Shown here: positions 46,112 through 55,528 of the stretch, in pieces
Layout of the letters: each line of letters starts with the position of its first letter
How positions within the stretch are numbered: the first letter of the stretch is position 1
DNA from: CAILHX01 sp964511385
GTDB taxonomy: Bacteria > Pseudomonadota > Gammaproteobacteria > Burkholderiales > Methylophilaceae
Direction of reading: 5' to 3'
Length of the DNA stretch: 64,000 bases
Assembly: GCA_964511385.1 (NCBI GenBank)
Contig: CAZEFE010000001.1
Location: 496,001 to 560,000 of the forward strand
The notes under the pieces: generated by a model
Database searches by the model: none
What the model was told of the DNA's origin: nothing
The model's input: only the letters and a program-made list of their open reading frames with translations
Position numbers and translations under genes: made by a program

Positions 46112-48007
46112 ATGATCCAATTTCGCAACCTTGTCCTGATGCGCGGCGTGCGCGTGCTGTTTGAAAACGCCTCATTGCAGATCCACCCCGGGCAGAAAAT
46201 CGGCCTCACCGGCGCCAACGGCACCGGCAAGTCCAGCTTGTTTGCGTTGCTGCGCGGTGAATTGCACCAGGAAGCCGGCGACCTGGAAATTCCGCCCAAC
46301 TGGGTGATTGCCCATGTGGCGCAGGACACACCGGCGCTGCCGGACAGCGCGCTGTCGTTCGTGCTGGATGGCGACGAGGAACTGCGTGCCGTAGAGCTTG
46401 CCCTGCAGCAGGCCGAAGCCGCGCACCAGGGCGAAAAAGTGGGCGAGTTGCACGGGCGGCTGGGCGAGATCGAGGGCTACGCCGCGCCGGCACGGGCAGC
46501 CTCTTTACTGCACGGCCTCGGTTTCAGCGACACCGATTTTGAACGCCCGGTATCGGATTTTTCCGGCGGCTGGCGGGTACGCCTCAACCTGGCGCGGGCG
46601 TTGATGTGCCGCTCCGACCTGTTGCTGCTGGACGAGCCGACCAACCACCTCGACCTGGATGCCGTGTTCTGGCTGGAAAACTGGCTCAAGGATTATCGCG
46701 GCACGCTGCTGCTGATCTCGCACGACCGCGACTTTCTCGACGCGGTGGTGGGCGGCATCCTGCATATCGAGCAGCAAAAGCTGACGCTGTATCGCGGCGC
46801 TTATTCCGATTTCGAGCGCCAGCGCGCGGAAAAGCTGGCGCAGCAGCAATCGCTGTATGAGCGCCAGCAGCGCCAGATGGCGCATTTGCACAGCTATATC
46901 GACCGCTTCCGCGCCAAGGCCACCAAGGCGCGGCAGGCACAAAGCCGGATCAAGGCGCTGGAGCGCATGGAGTTGATCTCCGCCGCGCACGTGGATTCGG
47001 TGTTCAATTTCAGTTTCCGCGCCCCGCAGGCGATGCCGGACCCCTTGCTGGTACTGGATGGCGGCGAGGTGGGTTATGGCGACAAGACCATCCTCGGCAA
47101 GCTGGAGCTGACCCTGCGCCCCGGCGAGCGGCTGGGGCTGCTGGGACGCAACGGCGCCGGCAAGTCCACGCTGATCAAGCTGCTGGCGCGCGAACTGACC
47201 CTGCGCCACGGCAAGCGCGTGGAAGGCAAGGATTTGAGCATCGGTTATTTCGCCCAGCACCAGCTGGAACAACTGCGCCCGGAAGAATCGCCGTTGCAGC
47301 ACATGATGCGGCTGGCGCCGGAAGCGCGCGAGCAGGAGCTGCGCGACTACCTGGGCGGCTTCGATTTTCGCGGCGACATGGCGACGACGCCGTGCGGGCC
47401 GTTCTCCGGCGGCGAAAAATCGCGGCTGGCGCTGGCGCTGCTGATCTGGAACCGGCCCAACCTGCTGTTGCTGGACGAGCCGACCAACCATCTCGACCTG
47501 GAAATGCGCCACGCCCTGAGCATGGCGTTGCAGGAATACGACGGCGGCGTGGTGATGGTGTCGCACGACCGCGCCATGCTGCGCGCCACCTGCGACCGCT
47601 TCATGCTGGTGGCGGACGGCAGGGCGGAGGTGTTCGACGGCGACCTGGAGGACTATAAAAACTGGCTGGCAATGCAGGACAAGCCCAACCAGCCGGAGAA
47701 GCCGTCGGAAAAGCCCGCCTCGAAAAATACTTACGCGCAGGACAAGGCCGACCGGCAGGCACGGCTGGCCGAGCGCAGGCCGCTGGTCAAGGAAACCGGG
47801 GAGATCGAGAAAAAGCTGGATGGCTGGCAGGTGGAAAAACACGCCATCGAGCAGCAGTTGGCCGACCCGGCGCTGTATGAAAATGCCTCATCCTCCGCCT
47901 TGCAGGAGCTGCTGAAGCGCCAGGGCGAGCTGGCGGGCAAAATCGAAACTGCCGAGATGCGCTGGCTGGAATTGCAGGGGCAACTGGAAGCTTTACCCAC
48001 GGACTGA
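46112..48007 (+). CDS. ABC-F family ATPase (YheS-like)
   Basis: A 631-residue cytosolic protein with two ATPase domains and no membrane part. The first has Walker A GANGTGKSS (about 34), signature FSGGWRVRLNLA and Walker B LLLLDEPTNHLDLD. The linker between the domains contains an RFRAKATKARQAQSR arm. The second domain has GRNGAGKST (about 350), FSGGEKSRLALA and LLLLDEPTNHLDL, and a C-terminal coiled coil closes the protein. ABC-F proteins act on stalled ribosomes; the N-terminus MIQFRNLVLMRGVRVLFENA matches YheS. The divergent neighbour is yhdP. Confidence 0.94.
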   Translation: MIQFRNLVLMRGVRVLFENASLQIHPGQKIGLTGANGTGKSSLFALLRGELHQEAGDLEIPPNWVIAHVAQDTPALPDSALSFVLDGDEELRAVELALQQAEAAHQGEKVGELHGRLGEIEGYAAPARAASLLHGLGFSDTDFERPVSDFSGGWRVRLNLARALMCRSDLLLLDEPTNHLDLDAVFWLENWLKDYRGTLLLISHDRDFLDAVVGGILHIEQQKLTLYRGAYSDFERQRAEKLAQQQSLYERQQRQMAHLHSYIDRFRAKATKARQAQSRIKALERMELISAAHVDSVFNFSFRAPQAMPDPLLVLDGGEVGYGDKTILGKLELTLRPGERLGLLGRNGAGKSTLIKLLARELTLRHGKRVEGKDLSIGYFAQHQLEQLRPEESPLQHMMRLAPEAREQELRDYLGGFDFRGDMATTPCGPFSGGEKSRLALALLIWNRPNLLLLDEPTNHLDLEMRHALSMALQEYDGGVVMVSHDRAMLRATCDRFMLVADGRAEVFDGDLEDYKNWLAMQDKPNQPEKPSEKPASKNTYAQDKADRQARLAERRPLVKETGEIEKKLDGWQVEKHAIEQQLADPALYENASSSALQELLKRQGELAGKIETAEMRWLELQGQLEALPTD

Positions 48008-48025
48008 TATTGAAGAAAGTACAAC

Positions 48026-48571
48026 ATGGAATACTCTGAACGCCTGAGCCTGCTGTATGCGCTGTGCCTGGCCGAAACCGGGCAACTTGGCAGCCTGGAT
48101 GATGTGCCGGAACACGACGCGCTGGAAGCCGCTACCTTTGTCGCCTGCCTGATTACCGTCAGCGCCATCCGCGAACTGGGGCGCTCGCCGCAGGAAGAGC
48201 GGCACGACCTGGAAACGCTGGGCGTGTACCAGGCATTCGCCATGCTGGTGTTTGTCTACTTGGCGCTGCCGTTGCAGGAGGAGGGCGTGGAACTCGACAT
48301 GACGCGGGGCGCGGTGATGATTGCGCGTTCGCTGTTTGCCGAATTGCCGCAGGAAGTGCTGGCCGAATGCCTGGAATCCGGCGACCGTAAATTCCAGCTG
48401 ATTGGCAATGCCGAACATGAGCACTGGATGAGTTTCCGCCAGGACATGGACAAGATTTCGATTGCCTTTGTGGTGGCGGGGACGGACGACAATTCGCCGG
48501 TCAGCAAGGAAGAACTGATCCCGCTGTTTGCCACCATGCTTAACCAGCTATGCGAAGCCTTTGCCAGTTAG
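48026..48571 (+). CDS. Hypothetical protein, 181 residues
   Basis: Not recognised. It is acidic, mostly helical and without signal peptide. HDALEAATFVACLITVSAI and LGVYQAFAMLVFVYLALPL are hydrophobic helices, perhaps of a soluble all-alpha bundle. It begins 18 bp after the ABC-F gene and is probably co-transcribed with it. Its TAG stop lies within the TTAG target duplication of a MITE, so the coding sequence was not altered by that insertion. Confidence 0.78.
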   Translation: MEYSERLSLLYALCLAETGQLGSLDDVPEHDALEAATFVACLITVSAIRELGRSPQEERHDLETLGVYQAFAMLVFVYLALPLQEEGVELDMTRGAVMIARSLFAELPQEVLAECLESGDRKFQLIGNAEHEHWMSFRQDMDKISIAFVVAGTDDNSPVSKEELIPLFATMLNQLCEAFAS

Positions 48572-48718
48572 GGAAACCCTGAACAAATGGCTACACGGGC
48601 GAATTGCTGCGTTGCGCGGTGCTCGGAACCTCGCCGTACTCCTTGTACTGTCTCGGTTCTTGCGCTCCGTGCGCCTTGCACTTCATCCCGCTCGCTCACT
48701 TGTTTAGGGCTTCCTTAG
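48568..48718. mobile_element. IS5-like MITE, 143 bp, copy 2 (with TTAG target duplications)
   Basis: The element at 48572-48714 is bounded by direct TTAG repeats at 48568-48571 and 48715-48718. It is identical in length to copy 1, and all 6 differences are transitions. Because TTAG is not its own complement and appears in the same orientation on both sides, it is a true target duplication and not an extension of the terminal repeats. Here the terminal repeats have a few mismatches (ggaaaccctgaacaaatg on the left). The left TTAG holds the stop codon of the preceding gene. Confidence 0.9.
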
Positions 48719-48728
48719 GGGAAACACC

Positions 48729-49304
48729 ATGCGCTTCAATGTTCAACGCTACAAACGCCTGCTGGCCGTGCTGCTGTTCATGGGCATATTGCTGATCGTG
48801 TTTGAAAGCGCGGGGCTGCGCCAGCACTTCAACCTGGCGTATATCCACCAGGAAATCGAGCAGAACCGGGTCACCGGCCTGCTGCTGTTTGTCGGCCTGT
48901 TCGTGCTGGGCAACCTGGTGCACGTGCCCGGCTGGTTGTTCCTGGCATCGGCGGTGCTGGCGCTGGGGGAAGTGGCTGGTGGCATCGCCACGTACATTGC
49001 CGCCAGCGTTGCCTGCATGACAACGTTTGTCACCATCCGCTGGGTTGGTGATGACGCGCTGCGCCAGCTCGACAACAAAATTGCAATCAAACTGCTGGCG
49101 CAACTGGATGCGCATCCGCTCAAGAGCATCATTGTGCTGCGCGTGCTGTTCCAGACGGTGCCAGCGCTGAATTACGCGCTGGCGTTGTCCGGCATCGGCT
49201 TCCGCAAATACCTGCTGGGCACGCTGCTGGGGCTGCCGCTGCCGATCGCGCTCTACTGCGTCTTTTTTGAGCATTTGGCGGTGGCGTTCCACATCACCCA
49301 TTAG
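48729..49304 (+). CDS. TVP38/TMEM64-family membrane protein
   Basis: A 191-residue inner-membrane protein of the VTT superfamily. VGLFVLGNLVHVPGWLFLASAVLALGEVAGGIATYIAAS is the first VTT half, and LKSIIVLRVLFQTVPALNYALALSGIGFRKYLLG contains the conserved arginine-proline motif. It has about five hydrophobic helices and is related to DedA at 23.6-24.2 kb. A role in lipid scrambling is inferred from the superfamily. It starts 10 bp after the MITE, which may supply or alter its upstream region. Confidence 0.88.
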   Translation: MRFNVQRYKRLLAVLLFMGILLIVFESAGLRQHFNLAYIHQEIEQNRVTGLLLFVGLFVLGNLVHVPGWLFLASAVLALGEVAGGIATYIAASVACMTTFVTIRWVGDDALRQLDNKIAIKLLAQLDAHPLKSIIVLRVLFQTVPALNYALALSGIGFRKYLLGTLLGLPLPIALYCVFFEHLAVAFHITH

Positions 49305-49311
49305 GGCTGCC

Positions 49312-50040
49312 CTAGTAGGACGTCGTCAGCCGTACCAGCCACTCCGGCGCCGCACCCAGCACCCAGGCTTCGAACATCTTGTCACCGCCGGTGAGGATGG
49401 CCACACCCAGCACCAGCATGACCACGCCCAGCACCTGCTTGCCGCGCTTGCCCACCTCCAGCAGCCGGCCACGCCAGCGTGAAACAGCCTGGCGCGAGAC
49501 CAGCCCCAGCACCACCAGCGGGATACTGGCGCCGATACCGAACACCGCCATTACCAGTCCCACCTGCAGCAGGTTTTCGCCCTGGCTGGCCAGCGTGATG
49601 GCTGCGCCCAGCGTCGGCCCCACGCATGGGCTCCACACCACGCCCAGCAGCAAGCCGAGCAGGAACTGTCCGCCCAGGCCATCCAGCGTCAGCCCCGCCA
49701 ATAAGGTCTGCCCGGAAGACGAAAGCCCCGATGTGACTGCCGCAAATTTCTCCTGCAACCCCGGCAGCAGCAGGATCAACCCAAAGCCCAGCAGCAGGAA
49801 CGCCGCGATATGGCGCAGCAATTCCTGATCCAACCCCAGCGAGGCGCCAGCAGCGGCAATGAAGGTGCCGACGATGGTAAAGGACAGCGTCAGCCCGCCC
49901 GCCAGCGCCAGTGGCCCCAGCCGATGGGCCAATACCGCGCTGCCGAGCAGGATGGGCACCAGCGGCAACACGCAAGGGGAAAGGATGGACAGTATCCCCG
50001 CCAGCAACGACAGGCCATAAGTGGCGATGCCGAATTCCAT
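49312..50040 (-). CDS. CcdA/DsbD-type transmembrane electron carrier
   Basis: A 242-residue, six-helix membrane protein with the two redox cysteines of the CcdA fold: ILSPCVLPLVPI (Cys near residue 23) and VWSPCVGPTLGAA (about 136). It passes electrons from cytosolic thioredoxin to periplasmic thiol proteins, for example for cytochrome c maturation. The exported thioredoxin-like gene lies 3 bp upstream on the same strand and is an obvious partner. Confidence 0.92.
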   Translation of the reverse strand: MEFGIATYGLSLLAGILSILSPCVLPLVPILLGSAVLAHRLGPLALAGGLTLSFTIVGTFIAAAGASLGLDQELLRHIAAFLLLGFGLILLLPGLQEKFAAVTSGLSSSGQTLLAGLTLDGLGGQFLLGLLLGVVWSPCVGPTLGAAITLASQGENLLQVGLVMAVFGIGASIPLVVLGLVSRQAVSRWRGRLLEVGKRGKQVLGVVMLVLGVAILTGGDKMFEAWVLGAAPEWLVRLTTSY

Positions 50041-50043
50041 GAT

Positions 50044-50421
50044 CTACAGCGCTTTGCGCAGCAAGGCCGCGATGGCCTCTTCATTGGTTTCGCCCAATGA
50101 CCGCGCTACGCCTTTGTGGCCTTTGTACACCAGCAGCGCACTTTGCCTGGGCACGCGGAACGCCCTGACGAAACCAGGCTGGGTGTCGTAGTCGATGCGC
50201 AGCAGCACGAAGTTGGCAAACTCCGGCTGGGCGGAAAGTTTCTTGATCACCGCTTCCTGCGCGCGGCAGGTGGGGCACCAATTCGCATGCACCATCACCA
50301 GGATCGGCTTGTTTGCATCGCGTGCCTGGTCGAAATCGGCCTGGGTGAAGTTTTTGCCGAAAGCAAACGCCGCTGTGGCGAACAGCAGGGCAAACAGGAA
50401 GGTGAAAGTACGTGTCAGCAT
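50044..50421 (-). CDS. Exported thioredoxin-like protein
   Basis: A 125-residue protein with a signal peptide (FLFALLFATAAFAFG) and the active site ANWCPTCRAQE. The cis-proline loop is in FRVPRQSALLVYKG. The start at 50421 has GGAG at good spacing; the frame upstream is open for 92 codons, but that part is repeat-derived intergenic DNA. It probably receives electrons from the CcdA protein encoded immediately after it. Confidence 0.92.
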   Translation of the reverse strand: MLTRTFTFLFALLFATAAFAFGKNFTQADFDQARDANKPILVMVHANWCPTCRAQEAVIKKLSAQPEFANFVLLRIDYDTQPGFVRAFRVPRQSALLVYKGHKGVARSLGETNEEAIAALLRKAL

Positions 50422-50842
50422 GGCAACTCCTTGGGATGAGTGGTGGGATAAGGATATACCGTTAGTCGGCGGAAAGGGGAGAACCTTACAAGTCCGAATG
50501 CGTTCGGGTGAGGCGGTGAGCATCACATTGCCATGCGGAGCTAAAACCGCCGGTCTCGCCCGGCTGGCGAACCGATTTCTTTTGCTTGTCCAAAAGAAAC
50601 CGGTGAAAGAAAAAGACATCCTCCGCCACGCCCCTACGGGGTTCCCTGCGCTGCTCGCCAAGCCGGGCGGGGAGCTAAACTCGCTGCGCTCAAACACCGC
50701 TCCCCGAAAACTCCCGTCTTGGCTGTGCTGCTCGGCGCGGCAGAAGGGGCATGGTGGTTTGGTCTTGGGTTGAATTGTAGCCTGGGTGAAGTGAAACGGA
50801 ACCCGGGTTGCGCCAGGCTACTCTCGCTGACCCTGCACCCGC
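50422..50842. repeat. Gene-free interval with REP-like sequences
   Basis: No gene is supported in these 421 bp. They hold a 9-bp perfect hairpin (tttcttttg / caaaagaaa, around 50575-50600). A segment around 50610-50710, reading like gccacgcccctacggggttc, belongs to a repetitive type common between betaproteobacterial genes. A palindrome at 50777-50819 has ends tagcctgg and ccaggcta around a core aacggaacccggg, typical of dispersed REP-like sequences. Open frames through this interval should not be annotated as proteins. Confidence 0.65.
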
Positions 50843-51324
50843 TTAAAGAGCGCGGTTATAGCCGCAATGGGAAAGTTGCAAGACGCGAAGCAGAGGATAA
50901 TTTTCAGAGATGGCGGCACTCCGAGCAATACCGCATGCAATCACTTTGGCGCGAATCTCAGCAACCAATTCATCAATGGAAATAATTGATCCGCCAGCAA
51001 TGGTATGGCGATCTTTAGGGTGGGACGGAAAAACAGCAATTTGGCGCAAAGGTGTGTCTTGCGGAAGCCATGAGAACACCTCGGAAAAGATCAGTTTTCT
51101 TGCGGCTTCAAATTTCTTGGTGTAGCGAGCTTCGCGGGTTTCCCAAGTGTGCGCATCAACAGATGGTTCGTAATGTACGAGGTCGCCGGAGTGCGGGTTG
51201 TACCCAATGACATCGAGTTCCATTTCCCAGCCACCATGCTTCAACCGTCCTACTTTCGTATTGCAGCGAACGAGATAGCCTTGCCAGTCAAGATATTCAA
51301 CAATTAGCGATTCAAGGTGAGACA

Positions 51325-51325
<1 letters not shown>
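50843..51325 (-). CDS. Nuclease-like protein coupled to prfC
   Basis: A 160-residue protein. The N-terminal half, WQGYLVRCNTKVGRLKHGG then EMELDVIGYNPHSGDLVHYEPS, has the look of a PD-(D/E)XK restriction-like core (Asp in ELDVIG, Glu in HYEPS). The usual lysine is replaced by serine, so activity is uncertain. Its ATG overlaps the TAA of prfC by one base and has a strong GGAGGT site, indicating translational coupling. Function unknown. Confidence 0.72.
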
Positions 51326-52899
<1,574 letters not shown>

Positions 52900-52950
52900 G
52901 CGGGTGTTTGTTTGATCTGAAAACCCGGCATTGTACCGCACCTGCCGAGC

Positions 52951-53661
52951 TTATCCTTGCGGTAAAACTTCCGTGTCGTCCGGGATGCCGCACATGCGGT
53001 TGGCGGGCACGGCAATGTCAATCAATTTCGGTTTAGGCAGGTTGAGGTTGTTCATGATATGGATGAACTCCTCGCGGCTCTTGCCGGCCAGGCGCGGGTT
53101 GGTGCTGCGCTCCTGGCCAATGTTGCTCACTCGCCTGCCGTTGTAATCGTGCCCCGGATACACCAGCGTCTCGTCAGGCAGGGTGAACAGGCGCTGGGTG
53201 ATGCCGTCGTATTGCGCCCCGGCGTCGCCGCCCTGGAAATCGGTGCGGCCGCAGCCGTTGATCAGCAGCGCGTCGCCGGTAAACAGACGGTCGCCGACCA
53301 GGAACGAGGTGCTGCCCGGTGTGTGGCCGGGGGTGCCGATGACCTGGATGGTGTACTTACCGAATGCCAGGGTGTCGCTATGCTGCAATTGCATATCGGC
53401 GCACACCGCGCCGCATTGCGCGTTGACGCCGGTGCGGGTGCCAGTGCGCTGGCGCAGCAGGCCGCTGCCGGTGACGTGGTCGGCGTGGACATGAGTTTCC
53501 AGCGAATATTTCAACGTGCAGCTTTGTTGCTGCAGCAAAGCCAGGTAGGACTCGATGTGTGTTGCCACCGGGTCGATGAAAATCGCCTCCCGACTATCTT
53601 CATCGGCCAGGAAGTAGGTGTAAGTAGATGATTCCTCGTCGAAAAGCTGCTTGAAAAGCAT
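52951..53661 (-). CDS. ETHE1-type persulfide dioxygenase
   Basis: A 236-residue metallo-beta-lactamase-fold protein. Iron-binding residues appear in THVHADHVTG, PGHTPGSTSF, GDALLINGCGRTDFQGGD and YPGHDYNGR, which are specific to the ETHE1/Blh persulfide dioxygenases that convert glutathione persulfide to sulfite. The start at 53661 (MLFKQLFDEES) is conserved in the family. It is divergent from a BigR-type repressor gene, with a 105-bp AT-rich promoter region between them, matching known bigR-blh operons. Confidence 0.93.
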   Translation of the reverse strand: MLFKQLFDEESSTYTYFLADEDSREAIFIDPVATHIESYLALLQQQSCTLKYSLETHVHADHVTGSGLLRQRTGTRTGVNAQCGAVCADMQLQHSDTLAFGKYTIQVIGTPGHTPGSTSFLVGDRLFTGDALLINGCGRTDFQGGDAGAQYDGITQRLFTLPDETLVYPGHDYNGRRVSNIGQERSTNPRLAGKSREEFIHIMNNLNLPKPKLIDIAVPANRMCGIPDDTEVLPQG

Positions 53662-53699
53662 GGTGCGATTCTCAGTGAATGGCGAAATGTTAAAATATA

Positions 53700-53728
53700 C
53701 TAACACATAATATATAAATATGTATAAT
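53700..53728 (+). promoter_or_regulatory. Promoter and probable operator of the BigR-type gene
   Basis: In the very AT-rich divergent region, CTAACA (53700-53705) and TATAAT (53723-53728), with 17-bp spacing, form a good sigma-70 promoter for the repressor gene. The inverted repeat acata-N9-tatgt (53705-53723) lies between the two boxes, where a bound ArsR-family repressor would block polymerase. Assignment of the operator is inferred from position. Confidence 0.6.
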
Positions 53729-53766
53729 GACGATCAATGAGTCATTGCCGGACGGAAATCATTCAT

Positions 53767-54096
53767 ATGAGTAACACGCAAAACATTGATCTGGACGCGC
53801 TGCAAGCATCCGCGGCACACGCCTGCAGCTTGATGAAAGTGATGGCGAACGCCGATCGCCTGATGCTGCTGTGCCAGATTTCCCGCGGTGAAAAATCGGT
53901 GGGGGAACTGGAGGAACTGGCCGGCGTCCGCCAGCCTACGTTATCGCAGCAATTGACCGTGCTCCGTGAAGAAGGCCTGGTGTCCACGCGGCGCGACGGC
54001 AAGAAAATCTATTACAGCATTGCCAGCCAGGCGGCGCTGGCGGTCATGCAGGTGTTATATCAGGAGTTCTGCGGAAATGTTGAGCAACCTACTTAA
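53767..54096 (+). CDS. BigR/SqrR-type persulfide-responsive ArsR-family repressor
   Basis: A 109-residue winged-helix regulator. The recognition helix region is GVRQPTLSQQLTVLREEGL and the wing is RRDGKKIYYSI. Cys36 (LMLLCQIS) and Cys102 (QEFCGN) are 66 residues apart, exactly the spacing of the redox pair in SqrR (41/107) and BigR (42/108), which form a tetrasulfide bridge on persulfide sensing. An additional Cys20 is present. The start at 53767 is preferred; an upstream ATG at 53737 is possible. It should repress the divergent dioxygenase and the downstream operon. Confidence 0.93.
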   Translation: MSNTQNIDLDALQASAAHACSLMKVMANADRLMLLCQISRGEKSVGELEELAGVRQPTLSQQLTVLREEGLVSTRRDGKKIYYSIASQAALAVMQVLYQEFCGNVEQPT

Positions 54097-54115
54097 AAAA
54101 CTAAGGGGAATGACC

Positions 54116-54460
54116 ATGACGAGCTTGAAAACGGAGCAACTGTCAGCGGATTTTTCTTGTACAACACAGATTTCGGTGGCGGACATTGCGCAAATTGCGG
54201 CGCAAGGCTTCAAAACCATCGTCAACAATCGGCCAGACGGCGAGGGCGGCGCAGGGCAGCCGACCAGCGCGCAATTGCAGGCGGAGGCTGAAAAACATGG
54301 CATCGTCTATATCCACATCCCGGTTGTGCCGGGCGGCATCACGGCGGAACATGTGGCGTTGCTCCGGCAACGCCTGGAAACCGCGCCCAAGCCCGTGCTG
54401 GGCTTCTGCAAAAGCGGGCGGCGCGCCAGCAGCCTTTACCAGATGGCTTTTGGTGGTTAA
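54116..54460 (+). CDS. DUF442 phosphatase/sulfurtransferase-like protein
   Basis: A 114-residue protein of the family fused to or near beta-lactamase-like persulfide dioxygenases (TIGR01244 type). VADIAQIAAQGFKTIVNNRPD is the N-terminal signature, and GFCKSGRRASSLYQ holds the Cys-x5-Arg loop of dual-specificity phosphatase folds; sulfurtransferase activity on persulfides has been proposed for the family. The start at 54116 has AAGGGGA eight bases upstream, and an ATG at 54110 overlaps that site. It follows the BigR-type gene by 19 bp. Confidence 0.85.
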   Translation: MTSLKTEQLSADFSCTTQISVADIAQIAAQGFKTIVNNRPDGEGGAGQPTSAQLQAEAEKHGIVYIHIPVVPGGITAEHVALLRQRLETAPKPVLGFCKSGRRASSLYQMAFGG

Positions 54461-54464
54461 AAAC

Positions 54465-55523
54465 ATGACCAACTTTCGTTCTGTGTTCGGCACGTTACGC
54501 GTCGCAACGCTGCTGCTGGTTGCGCTGGCGCTGCCGGTAGCGGCGGCGGAAACAGTACTGAAAACCGCGCCGGTCAGGCAAGTCACGTCCGGCGGTATGT
54601 ATACCGCCGAAGGCGTGGTGGAGTCGGTCAAAACCACACAAGTGGCGGCTGAAATGCAAGGCAGCATCACCACGCTCACGGTCAAGGCGGGGGATGTGGT
54701 CAAGGCCGGGCAAGTGCTGGCGCGCATCGATACGCGTGTGGCCAACCAGCAGGCCATCAGCAGCCGGGCGCAAGCGGCAGCGGCGGATGCGCAGTTGTTT
54801 GCCGCCCGCCAGGCTTTCGAGCGCAAGAAACGCCTGTTCGAGAAGCAGTACATCAGCCAGGCTGCGCTGGAGCAGGCCGAAGCCGAATACAAGACCGCCG
54901 AGGCGCAGACGCGCGCGCAACAGGCCGAAATTTCCATCGCCAACGTCAAGACCGGGCTGCATACGGTGCAGGCGCCGTATAGCGGCGTGGTGGCGGAAGT
55001 GACCGCCGAACTGGGTGACATGGCCATGCCGGGCAAGCCGCTGCTGGTGCTGTACGACCCGAGGATGATGCGCGTATTGGCCAGCGTGCCGCAAGACCGC
55101 CTGTCGCGGCTGGACGCCAAGGCCGCCCTGCAAGTTGAAATCCCCGGTAGTTCCAAGCCAGCCTTCACCGTGCCTGCCCGCAACATGACCGTGCTGCCGG
55201 TGGCGGATGTGGTGAGCCACCAGGTGCCGGTGCGGGTGAACCTGCCGGACGGCTTGCAGGGACTGGCACCGGGTATGTTCGCCAGGATCGGGCTGGCGCT
55301 GGGGGATGCTGCTGAAAGCGCCCGCTTGCTGGTGCCGGCATCCGCGGTGATGCGGCGCGGCGAACTGGCGCTGGTGTACGTGGTGGTTGATGCCAGGCCG
55401 CAGTTGCGGCAGGTGAAACTCGGCAAGCCGCAAGGTGATGCCATCGAAATCCTGTCCGGTGTGGAAGCGGGCGAACGGGTGGCGCTTGATCCGCTTGCCG
55501 CTGCCGGCAAGTCACGGAGATAA
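54465..55523 (+). CDS. RND efflux periplasmic adaptor (membrane fusion protein)
   Basis: A 352-residue protein with a signal peptide (LLLVALALPVAAAE). The lipoyl-like half-motifs are GSITTLTVKAGDVVKAGQVLARID and VQAPYSGVVAEVTAELGDM, with a coiled-coil hairpin between them (AAADAQLFAARQAFERKKRL). It has a beta-barrel domain and a C-terminal membrane-proximal domain. It begins 4 bp after the DUF442 gene and 5 bp before the pump gene, so it belongs to the sulfide-regulated operon. Confidence 0.92.
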   Translation: MTNFRSVFGTLRVATLLLVALALPVAAAETVLKTAPVRQVTSGGMYTAEGVVESVKTTQVAAEMQGSITTLTVKAGDVVKAGQVLARIDTRVANQQAISSRAQAAAADAQLFAARQAFERKKRLFEKQYISQAALEQAEAEYKTAEAQTRAQQAEISIANVKTGLHTVQAPYSGVVAEVTAELGDMAMPGKPLLVLYDPRMMRVLASVPQDRLSRLDAKAALQVEIPGSSKPAFTVPARNMTVLPVADVVSHQVPVRVNLPDGLQGLAPGMFARIGLALGDAAESARLLVPASAVMRRGELALVYVVVDARPQLRQVKLGKPQGDAIEILSGVEAGERVALDPLAAAGKSRR

Positions 55524-55528
55524 CCGGC

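Noticed and set aside
50422..50697. 92-codon N-terminal extension of the thioredoxin-like protein
   Set aside because: The extension is translated from dispersed repeat sequence; a signal peptide and a Shine-Dalgarno mark the true start at 50421.
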